Positions 12,786 through 18,356 of a stretch of DNA of 18,356 bases are shown piece by piece. The notes beneath the pieces were generated by a model. It ran no database searches and was not told the DNA's origin. It saw only the letters and a list, made by a program, of their open reading frames with translations. The translations under genes and the position numbers were made by a program. Origin of the DNA: SG8-4 sp964598225 (lineage in GTDB: Bacteria > Planctomycetota > Phycisphaerae > Sedimentisphaerales > Anaerobacaceae); assembly GCA_964598225.1 (NCBI GenBank), contig CAZRBG010000084.1, positions 1 to 18,356 on the forward strand, in the 5' to 3' direction. How positions within the stretch are numbered: position 1 is the stretch's first letter; each line of letters opens with the position of its first letter.

Positions 12786-13775
12786 CTACCATCCTTTGGG
12801 TATGAACTCGTCGCTGACCTGCTTGTTCCACCAGTTCGGGTCTCTGAAGTACTGTTTTAGCATCATCGCCGCTATGACGCCGTCGCCGCAGGCCGTCGCT
12901 AATTGCATAGCCGCTCCGATTCTGCAATCGCCCGCCACGAAGACGCCCGGAACGCTGGTGCGAAGATATGCACAATCGCATTTGATGAATCCCCTGTCGG
13001 TCATCTCGACTATGCCCTTGAGAAAATCGGTGTTCGGCACCATACCGACGAAGATAAATACACCGTCGCAGGGGTATTCTTCCTCCTTGTCGGTCTTTAC
13101 GTCTGTGAGCGTAGCCGACTCGACTTTATTGCTGCCGTTGATGGAAGTCGCCACCGTGCTGTATTTAACCGTCAGATTCGAATTCGGCTCGTTGACCTTT
13201 TCCATCAGCTCTTCGACGAGAACCTGGTCCGCCCGGAATTCGTCCCGGCGATGTATCATCGTCACCTTCGCGGCGAAATTGGCCAGGTGGAGGGTCTCTT
13301 CCACCGCCGTGTTGCCCCCGCCAATGGACACTACGTGCTTGCCCTTGAAGAAAGGCGCATCGCACGTCCCGCAGTAACTGACTCCCGACCCGCCGAACTC
13401 CTTTTCGCCGGGCACACCTAACTTGCGGTAGGCGCTGCCCGGCGAAAGAATTACGGATCGGGTGATGTACTTGTCGTCGTCGCAATTAACGGCGATGTTG
13501 CCGTCAGGCAGCTTTTCCAGGCCGGTCACTTCGGCGCCGTTTCTTATTTCTGTACCGAAATTCTGAACCTGTTTTTGCATCTCCTGTATCAGTCCCGGCC
13601 CGTCGATACGTACGATGCCGGGGTAGTTCTCTATTCTTTCGGTCAGGTTGATCTGCCCGCCCGGCATGAATTTCTCCAGTATCAGCGTCTTAAACCTGTC
13701 GCGGGAAGTATAAAGTGCCGCCGCCAGCCCCGCCGGCCCGCCTCCGACTATTATGCAATCGCAATTGTCCGACAT
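12786..13775 (-). CDS. trxB: Thioredoxin reductase
   Basis: A 329-residue FAD- and NADPH-dependent flavoprotein that reduces thioredoxin. Visible in order: the FAD-binding loop GGGPAGLAAALYTSR (11-25), the redox centre CGTC (C135, C138; E. coli has CATC), the NADPH-binding GGGNTAVEE (152-160), MIHRRDEFRAD, and the C-terminal FAD motif VFVAGDCR with QLATACGDGVIAA. It matches the low-molecular-weight bacterial type in length and domain order. GAGGG lies 9 nt before the ATG. It is followed on the same strand by trxA, the expected partner, after a repeat element. Confidence 0.95.
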   Translation of the reverse strand: MSDNCDCIIVGGGPAGLAAALYTSRDRFKTLILEKFMPGGQINLTERIENYPGIVRIDGPGLIQEMQKQVQNFGTEIRNGAEVTGLEKLPDGNIAVNCDDDKYITRSVILSPGSAYRKLGVPGEKEFGGSGVSYCGTCDAPFFKGKHVVSIGGGNTAVEETLHLANFAAKVTMIHRRDEFRADQVLVEELMEKVNEPNSNLTVKYSTVATSINGSNKVESATLTDVKTDKEEEYPCDGVFIFVGMVPNTDFLKGIVEMTDRGFIKCDCAYLRTSVPGVFVAGDCRIGAAMQLATACGDGVIAAMMLKQYFRDPNWWNKQVSDEFIPKGW

Positions 13776-13841
13776 AAAATGTATCCCTCACGTAATTCTT
13801 GGTTTTTGGTCAACCTGAACTTTTCAGTCTATCGACTTCCT

Positions 13842-14063
13842 TTATCCAGCATAACTGAGGATTTCGAGTTCGGCTGTTGTGTCGATCTTGTTTAAGATAA
13901 CGTCAATCTTCTCCATGACCTGGTCTTCAATTACATATTCACTACAGTTTTGGCATTGCAGCACAGGTAGTCCCTTGATAATCACTATGCAGTCATCACT
14001 CAGCTTAAAAGGCAAGCTTGTAATAAGATTTTCCAGGTTGCCTCCGCAATTATGGCAAGTCAT
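13842..14063 (-). CDS. YgiT-type zinc-finger protein, putative antitoxin
   Basis: A 73-residue protein whose N-terminal half has two CxxC pairs, C3/C6 in MTCHNCGG and C37/C40 in LQCQNCSEY. This matches the YgiT/MqsA-type zinc-binding domain. The C-terminal DNA-binding Xre domain of full MqsA is absent; after the zinc domain only a helix (QVMEKIDVILNKI) remains. It is the second gene of a pair with the DUF4258 gene, overlapping it by ATGA. The chosen ATG (14063) has a strong AAGGAG six bases upstream, so the upstream in-frame extension to 14096 is not needed. In this arrangement the zinc-finger protein is the expected antitoxin. The adjacent trxB is probably unrelated. Confidence 0.82.
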   Translation of the reverse strand: MTCHNCGGNLENLITSLPFKLSDDCIVIIKGLPVLQCQNCSEYVIEDQVMEKIDVILNKIDTTAELEILSYAG

Positions 14064-14401
14064 GATTTTCTCCTTGTCTTGAAATCTTGTTCCCATTTAT
14101 CAAGGCTCGGTCTATATGCAGTTACAATGGTTATGCAACGATTCTCAAGATCAGTTGCTATTTGAATGTGAATAATCTGACCTCGAAACTCTGTATATAC
14201 GAGATAGCTTGGCAGATATTTGTCTTTTGGATATTCTTCAATTATCTCGAAACTATCCAGCGACGAAAGAATGGCATTTCGAGATATAAATCGTCCTTTC
14301 ATACGCATATTAACATGGTATGTCCATCGTATTTCACGGCGTTTGATGCAAGATTTGATACAATCCAAGATGTCAATTTTCATTTTTCCATCCTGATTCA
14401 T
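14060..14401 (-). CDS. DUF4258 family protein, putative toxin
   Basis: A 113-residue protein with the DUF4258 layout: a helix, then RWTYHVNMRMKGR (His and Arg positions typical of the family), an ISRNAILSSLDSFEIIEEYP segment, LPSYLVYTEFRGQIIHIQIA, and a C-terminal strand with CITIVTAYRPS followed by a basic tail. The fold is expected to be RelE/MqsR-like, and family members paired with YgiT proteins are treated as putative RNA-targeting toxins; activity here is inferred. Two starts are plausible: ATG at 14401 (AAGG six bases upstream) and ATG at 14383 (AGGA seven bases upstream, giving 107 residues). It begins 33 nt after the rmuC stop, so read-through from rmuC may express it. It is richer in A/T than rmuC. 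Confidence 0.8.
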   Translation of the reverse strand: MNQDGKMKIDILDCIKSCIKRREIRWTYHVNMRMKGRFISRNAILSSLDSFEIIEEYPKDKYLPSYLVYTEFRGQIIHIQIATDLENRCITIVTAYRPSLDKWEQDFKTRRKS

Positions 14402-14434
14402 AGATAACCTTGCTAAATTTCATTAACAAATTTC

Positions 14435-15757
14435 TTATAGTTCCTCAGAAATTTCGTTTTCCAGTCCGTTGTCGGATTCCGGCGCCTGGATTATGCGGGT
14501 CGCCTTGTCTACAGGTTGTAATGTGTCGATTTCATTTCCGGTTGTCGAGCCTAACTCGCGGAATTTGCGGGCGGTTACAAGTACCCGACTTTCCAGCGAG
14601 CCTATTGCTTTGTTGTACGCCTCGGCGGCCCTGTCTATATTTCTGCCGACGTTGCTGAAATGTTCGGTCAGGGTGGAGATTCGCGCGTACAGTTCCTTAC
14701 CGATGTTGCTGATCTCCTGAGCATTTCTGGCGATCTGCTCCTGCTGCCAGCCGTAAGCCACCGCTCGAAGCAGCGCTATCAGAGTAGTCGGCGTCGCGAG
14801 CACGACTCTGTTTTCCACGCCGAGTTCGATCAGACGCGGGTCTTGTTCGAGAGCGGCGCTGAAGAACATTTCGCCGGGCAGAAACATGATGACGAATTCC
14901 GGTGCCGGCTGGAACTGCTCCCAGTAGCCCTTGGCCGAAAGATTCTTGATGTGCGTTCGGACCAGGTTGGCGTGCCTGTTCAATTTCTCCGTCCGCAATC
15001 GCTCATCCGGAGCCTCCAGCGATTCCAGATAACTCTCAAGAGGCGCCTTCGAGTCCACGACCACCGTCCTGTCGCCAGGCAATCGGATAATCATATCCGG
15101 CCGGTTGCGCCCGGATTCTAAAGTGGTACTCTGTTGCTCATCAAAGTCGCAATGATTGACCATGCCGGCGATTTCGACGACACGCCGCAACTGCATCTCG
15201 CCCCATCTGCCGCGAACCGTGGGCTTCTTAAGCGCGCTGACCAGATTGGCGGTTTCTTTCTGGAGCAGCGCCTCTGAGTTCAGAAGCGATTCGATCTTTT
15301 CTCTGACTCCGGAATGGTCTTTGCCGATTTGCTTGAGGGCCCCGTCCACGTCCTTGAGAGATTCCTTCAGCGGCTTTATCAGCTCATCCACGGCCTGCCG
15401 GCGTTTATCGAGGTCGCCTTTGGCGCCCTCCTGGAATTTCTCGAGATTGGTCTTTGCCAGTTCCAGGAATTGCGTACTGTTGCTTTTTAATGCGTCCGCC
15501 GATAGCGCCTTGAACTCGCCGACCAGCTTCTCTTTAGTCTCGTTCCATAAGGCCATTTTCTCCTCGGCGTTTTTCTGCTGTTCGCTCAGCCTGGCGATTT
15601 CGACCGTCAGTTTCGTGGACTCGCTCTGAAGCTGGGAGATCTGTTCGTCCTTTTGGCGCAGGGATTCATCAAGCCGTTTGATCTCCCTGTGTCTCAAGAG
15701 GAAGACAACAACGCCGCCGCCAATCAGGCCTGCTGCAAAAGCCAGAACAAATTCCAT
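14435..15757 (-). CDS. rmuC: DNA recombination protein RmuC
   Basis: A 440-residue protein of the RmuC family, nuclease-fold proteins that limit recombination between inverted repeats in E. coli; the mechanism is unclear. It has one N-terminal membrane anchor (FVLAFAAGLIGGGVVVFLL, 3-21). A long coiled coil follows (about 25-170, rich in E, K, Q and L heptads). The conserved RmuC core begins around KKPTVRGRWGEMQLRRVVE and continues with RPDMIIRLPGDRTVVVDSKAPL and FVIMFLPGEMFFSAAL. TTGAGG lies 7 nt before the ATG and a near-consensus promoter sits just upstream. It is divergent from the HAD gene. Confidence 0.95.
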   Translation of the reverse strand: MEFVLAFAAGLIGGGVVVFLLRHREIKRLDESLRQKDEQISQLQSESTKLTVEIARLSEQQKNAEEKMALWNETKEKLVGEFKALSADALKSNSTQFLELAKTNLEKFQEGAKGDLDKRRQAVDELIKPLKESLKDVDGALKQIGKDHSGVREKIESLLNSEALLQKETANLVSALKKPTVRGRWGEMQLRRVVEIAGMVNHCDFDEQQSTTLESGRNRPDMIIRLPGDRTVVVDSKAPLESYLESLEAPDERLRTEKLNRHANLVRTHIKNLSAKGYWEQFQPAPEFVIMFLPGEMFFSAALEQDPRLIELGVENRVVLATPTTLIALLRAVAYGWQQEQIARNAQEISNIGKELYARISTLTEHFSNVGRNIDRAAEAYNKAIGSLESRVLVTARKFRELGSTTGNEIDTLQPVDKATRIIQAPESDNGLENEISEEL

Positions 15758-15798
15758 AATTCAACCTCAAATTTTCGCGTTCCAGATGGATCGATCTG

Positions 15799-15827
15799 AT
15801 TATAGACTCCGGTTCGCCGTTCGTCAA
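15799..15827 (-). promoter_or_regulatory. Near-consensus promoter of rmuC
   Basis: On the minus strand, TTGACG (15822-15827) and TATAAT (15799-15804) are separated by 17 bp, an 11-of-12 match. The start is expected near 15792, giving a leader of about 35 nt. It may also drive the DUF4258-YgiT pair by read-through. Confidence 0.65.
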
Positions 15828-16057
15828 AGACCAAAGACAACCGACACCGACAGCTTGCGTTTGCCGCATTGGAAGCTACCAGCAGTTTTGGCGGTTCCTT
15901 GGAGCCCGAATAAGTGTGTAAACGCTGATTGCCTGCTGGCAGCCAACAAAGCGTTAAACGCATTTCGTGTAAACACAGAATTTACTATTGCAAGACAGGG
16001 AGCGTTATGGGATCGGCGTCGGTCAGATTTAGCGCATTCAGACCGTGCAGAAAAAAG

Positions 16058-16086
16058 TTGATAAGTCGATTGAAGGTTTGTATCGT
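16058..16086 (+). promoter_or_regulatory. Possible promoter of the HAD-methyltransferase operon
   Basis: TTGATA (16058-16063) and TATCGT (16081-16086) are separated by 17 bp, about 42 bp before the ATG at 16128. The -10 is a moderate match only. Confidence 0.35.
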
Positions 16087-16127
16087 CCTTGGGGCAAGTA
16101 TGGCTGATCGTTCGTAATAGGGCTAAG

Positions 16128-16736
16128 ATGGAAAAAGTAGAATCTGTGATATTCGACTGGGGCGGGGTGCTGATCGAGGATCCGAGGCCGCCGCTGCTGC
16201 AATTCTGTGCCGATGCTTTCGGAGTTTCGCTGGATGAGTATACGCCCGTCCACGATTGGTTCCTGGACAAATTCCACGTCGGAGCCATCGGCGAGCGGGA
16301 ATTCCTGCTGGAGATAAGCGCCGAACTCGGCAAACCCGTGCCGAAGATTCGGTCGTTGTGGTATGAGGCGTTTCGCGCCGCTTATGTGCCGAAGCCGGAG
16401 GTGTTCTCGCTGGCTTGTTCCCTGCAGGACCATGGTTACAAAACCGCGCTTTTGTCTAACACCGAGCTGCCGGCGGTAAGATTCTTCCACGAGCAGAATT
16501 ACAATATGTTCGACGTGCAGGTGTTTTCATGCGTTGAGAGAATTGCAAAGCCTCAGCCGCAAATCTACGAGATCACCGTCAACAGGCTCGGCTCTAAGAC
16601 CAGGCAGACGGTTTTCATCGATGACAGGCTCGACTACATAAAAGGTGCTGAAGATGCAGGGCTGAATGTGATCCTATTCAAGAACATCGATCAGTTAAAA
16701 AATGAATTAAGCCGACTCGGGATTGTCCTTAGCTGA
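16128..16736 (+). CDS. HAD-superfamily hydrolase (subfamily IA-like)
   Basis: A 202-residue cytosolic phosphatase-type protein with the four HAD motifs. Motif I is VIFDWGGVLIED, with nucleophile Asp10; the second acidic position is Gly, as in the YihX-like DxGxV group. Motif II is ALLSNTELP, the motif III lysine is in RIAKPQPQIYE, and motif IV is FIDDRLDYIKGAEDAG. Residues about 20-80 form a small helical cap. Relatives dephosphorylate sugar phosphates or similar small molecules, so the substrate is unknown. The open frame reaches back to a TTG at 16089, but AGGG lies 5 nt before the ATG at 16128 and motif I sits correctly from there. It is followed 18 nt later by the homocysteine methyltransferase-like gene. 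Confidence 0.9.
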   Translation: MEKVESVIFDWGGVLIEDPRPPLLQFCADAFGVSLDEYTPVHDWFLDKFHVGAIGEREFLLEISAELGKPVPKIRSLWYEAFRAAYVPKPEVFSLACSLQDHGYKTALLSNTELPAVRFFHEQNYNMFDVQVFSCVERIAKPQPQIYEITVNRLGSKTRQTVFIDDRLDYIKGAEDAGLNVILFKNIDQLKNELSRLGIVLS

Positions 16737-16754
16737 ACTTTTGCAAAAATAGCT

Positions 16755-17624
16755 ATGAATTTATCCGAAACACTTGCACAAAAGGAAACACTGCTGCTCG
16801 ACGGAGCAATGGGAACCGAACTGGACAAGCACGGCCTGATGTCTCGCGGCCGGAATAACCTCGACGCTCCCGATGTGGTTTTGGAAATACATCGCCAATA
16901 CGCAAAAAGTGGCTGCGACGCCCTGACGACTAACACCCTGACCATGAACCGCATCTTCATCGAAACGCACAACGTCGGCGTCTCCACACGAGAGGTGAAC
17001 AAAGCAGGCGCCGAGCTTGCCCGGCAGGTCGCAGGCAAAGATCTGTTCGTACTCGGCAACATAAGCTCGACCGGCCAGATGCTCGAACCTTACGGCACGT
17101 ACAAAGAATCGCAGTTCTATGATGCCTTCAAGGAGCAGGCCGACGTCCTGGCCGAATTCGGGGTGGACGCCCTTTTAATCGAGACCGTATTCGACCTGCG
17201 AGAGGCAACCTGTGCGGTTCGCGCGTGCAAAGAGAGCTGTTCGCTGCCGGTCATCGTCTCGATGACTTTCACTACCGAAGAAAAAGGCGGCAGAACCATG
17301 ATGGGCAATTCGGCCGAGCAGTGCGCCGAAAGCCTTGCCGATGCCGGAGCCGACGCGATCGGCGCCAATTGCGGCGACCTCGATCCCTCTCAGATGGCCG
17401 TAGTGGTCTCTCAACTCAGTTCGGCCACAGAACTTGCCGTCCTTGCTCAGCCGAACGCAGGCAAGCCCAAATTAGTCGGTGACAAAACAATATTCGAAAT
17501 GGCCCCCGAGCCATTCGCTGCAGGCATCGCCGAATGCCTGCAAGCCGGCGCAACCCTCGTCGGCGGCTGCTGCGGAACAACCCCCGAACACATCGGCGCA
17601 GTGGCCAGAATGCTGAAGCGGTAG
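16755..17624 (+). CDS. Stand-alone homocysteine S-methyltransferase domain protein
   Basis: A 289-residue TIM-barrel enzyme of the homocysteine S-methyltransferase/betaine-homocysteine methyltransferase family, equivalent to the first module of cobalamin-dependent MetH. It carries the opening LLLDGAMGTEL and the zinc ligands Cys206 (GANCGDLD) and Cys272/Cys273 (VGGCCGTTPEH), which activate the homocysteine thiolate. MTFTTEEKGGRTMMGNS follows the usual barrel layout. No pterin-, cobalamin- or SAM-binding module is attached, so the methyl donor is not fixed. It could use S-methylmethionine, betaine or a separate corrinoid protein, or work as a split MetH. No Shine-Dalgarno is visible; it likely relies on coupling to the HAD gene 18 nt upstream. 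Confidence 0.9.
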   Translation: MNLSETLAQKETLLLDGAMGTELDKHGLMSRGRNNLDAPDVVLEIHRQYAKSGCDALTTNTLTMNRIFIETHNVGVSTREVNKAGAELARQVAGKDLFVLGNISSTGQMLEPYGTYKESQFYDAFKEQADVLAEFGVDALLIETVFDLREATCAVRACKESCSLPVIVSMTFTTEEKGGRTMMGNSAEQCAESLADAGADAIGANCGDLDPSQMAVVVSQLSSATELAVLAQPNAGKPKLVGDKTIFEMAPEPFAAGIAECLQAGATLVGGCCGTTPEHIGAVARMLKR

Positions 17625-17635
17625 GCGGTAATGGC

Positions 17636-17704
17636 CAACTTGTTGCCCCTGAGGAACGATTGCTACAAGGCACCACGGCCAAAAAGTGCCTAAGGTACAA
17701 GTTG
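17636..17704. repeat. Nested inverted repeats in the convergent gap after the methyltransferase gene
   Basis: The outer arms CAACTTGT (17636-17643) and ACAAGTTG (17697-17704) enclose an inner perfect stem AGGCAC/GTGCCT (17668-17673, 17686-17691). The two sides are asymmetric (24 versus 5 nt between stems) and no T-run follows, so a standard terminator is not supported. Confidence 0.3.
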
Positions 17705-17726
17705 CCCATCCTGCATTCTGTCCCTT

Positions 17727-17753
17727 ATCATTCTGAGCTTGCCGAGGAACCTG
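17727..17753. repeat. Half-copy of the TGTCATTCTGAGC-type dispersed repeat
   Basis: ATCATTCTGAGC followed by TTGCCGAGGAACCTG closely matches the reverse complement of the right end of the 12653-12763 element (CATTCCGAGC...GCCGAGGAATCTG). No matching inverted end is evident nearby, so this looks like a decayed or partial copy. Confidence 0.45.
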
Positions 17754-17815
17754 CCAAAGTAGCCGGCCGAGCGGCTCCATATATTCTTGCTTTGGTTCTT
17801 TCAGAGCCTCTAAAT

Positions 17816-18097
17816 TCAAAACGTCTCCCTTTCAACCTGCCCCAGATAGAACCTGCCGTCATTGCGCATGAACGTGATGATGGAATCGAATTGCCTATCG
17901 ACGAACTGAGAGTCGTTACTGACAATTGCAATCGCGACAACCGCGCTCGATTTGCTGTCCTGATGACCAACCTCCGAGATCGAGATATTAAACCTGCTCT
18001 TAAGCCGCCCGATCACACTCTTGACGATACTCCTCTTGCCCTTGAGCGAGGATATCCCCTGCATGTGCAACTGAGCTGTCATTACACCGACAATCAT
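17816..18097 (-). CDS. DUF503 domain protein (YlxP-like)
   Basis: A 93-residue protein matching DUF503: MIVGVMTAQLHMQGISSLKGKRSIVKSVIGRLKSRF at the start, with the typical SLKGKR and a following long helix, then strands ISISEVGHQDS and SSAVVAIAIVSND. Family members are small ferredoxin-fold proteins often encoded near nusA, infB or rbfA; their function is not established. Here none of those genes is in view. The ATG lies 4 nt past the stop of the upstream partial gene, so the two are likely one operon. The C-terminus (QVERETF) is followed by a convergent gap with repeat debris. Confidence 0.85.
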   Translation of the reverse strand: MIVGVMTAQLHMQGISSLKGKRSIVKSVIGRLKSRFNISISEVGHQDSKSSAVVAIAIVSNDSQFVDRQFDSIITFMRNDGRFYLGQVERETF

Positions 18098-18101
18098 TTA
18101 T

Positions 18102-18356
18102 CTACTTCACTGGTCGCAAGATGACGCGAGAGTCCTCGTCGCCCCTCTGCCACAGCATCAACCGACCATCGCCATACAATTGCCCTGCGAGAGTTGAATC
18201 ATTCACGGACAAAGTAATAGTAATACGATTACCTGCGAGCCGCCAGGTACCTATATACTCCTTATCCTTTCCATCTTTCAGGTGCAGGAGACCGTCGGCC
18301 TTGAGGTGGACTGATAACTGCTCTTGATCCGCAGTCGTACCATCCCACCGGCCTAG
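18102..18356 (-). CDS. 3' end of an unidentified beta-rich protein (5' part outside the window)
   Basis: An open minus-strand frame with no stop from the window edge to TAG at 18102, giving the last 84 residues of a protein. The sequence alternates hydrophobic and polar residues, as in a small beta-barrel or sandwich: GRWDGTT, VHLKADGLLHLKDG, YIGTWRLAGNRITITL, LAGQLYGDGRLMLWQRG and VILRPVK. The repeated G-x-W...DG pattern is reminiscent of lipocalin-like 'difference' domains, but I do not recognise the family. It immediately precedes DUF503 on the same strand. Confidence 0.65.
   Translation of the reverse strand, partial: LGRWDGTTADQEQLSVHLKADGLLHLKDGKDKEYIGTWRLAGNRITITLSVNDSTLAGQLYGDGRLMLWQRGDEDSRVILRPVK

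Larger units (their letters stand above)
15758..16127. other. 370-bp non-coding divergent region between rmuC and the HAD gene
   Basis: No credible gene is seen on either strand; the open frames here are short and have no recognisable motif. It holds the rmuC promoter (15799-15827) and a possible HAD promoter (16058-16086). It also holds a cluster of related words: GTGTAAAC at 15916-15923 and 15967-15974, and inverted AACGCT/AGCGTT at 15921-15926 and 15950-15955. No tRNA-like fold was recognised. Confidence 0.5.

Noticed and set aside
15824..16333. Minus-strand open frame of 169 residues spanning the rmuC-HAD gap
   Set aside because: It overlaps the HAD catalytic domain, is serine/arginine-rich without motif, and lacks a ribosome site.

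Overview
The window reads as an ordinary bacterial chromosome segment of mixed base composition. The housekeeping genes are rich in GGC, GCC and GTC codons, while a few cassettes are clearly richer in A and T. It encodes peptidoglycan precursor enzymes (MraY, MurF, and a MurE with the meso-diaminopimelate signature DNPR), a twin-arginine secreted phosphoesterase and a secreted transglutaminase. The host therefore has a DAP-type wall and an active envelope, most likely a diderm. The overall flavour, including dispersed micro-repeats often seen in environmental genomes, would suit a Planctomycetota/Phycisphaerae-like bacterium. That placement is a guess and no marker in the window fixes it.

Layout. 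(1) Positions 55-5125, minus strand, carry a division and cell-wall cluster in the order murE, murF, mraY. Between murE and murF, on the opposite strand, sit two small two-gene cassettes: hicA-hicB (2697-3091) and a DUF4160-DUF2442 pair (3216-3675). The hicA promoter overlaps the likely murF promoter. (2) Positions 5342-6835, plus strand, encode an exported transglutaminase-like protein, divergent from murE. (3) Positions 6905-9275, minus strand, hold a compact two-gene unit: a phospholipase D-type nuclease followed 4 bp later by a beta-class amino-methyltransferase with a roughly 200-residue C-terminal extension. This is a candidate restriction-modification system of BfiI/NgoFVII type. (4) Positions 9410-12076, minus strand, hold a Tat-exported calcineurin-like phosphoesterase followed by recJ. 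(5) Positions 12173-13775, minus strand, hold trxA and trxB, separated by a 111-bp dispersed palindromic element. (6) Positions 13842-15757, minus strand, hold rmuC followed by a DUF4258-YgiT toxin-antitoxin-like pair. (7) Positions 16128-17624, plus strand, hold a HAD-family hydrolase and a stand-alone homocysteine S-methyltransferase-like protein. (8) Positions 17816-18356, minus strand, hold a DUF503 protein and the 3' end of a beta-rich protein that runs off the window.

How it fits together. The fixed genes make lipid I and the pentapeptide precursor, keep protein thiols reduced, and process DNA ends (RecJ, RmuC). The accessory load is unusually varied for 18 kb: three different toxin-antitoxin-type pairs and one restriction-modification-like pair. 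Each is compact, with overlapping or closely abutting genes, and they sit between housekeeping genes. The best candidates for a little-described system are the PLD nuclease/methyltransferase pair and the DUF4160-DUF2442 cassette embedded, with hicAB, in the mur cluster.
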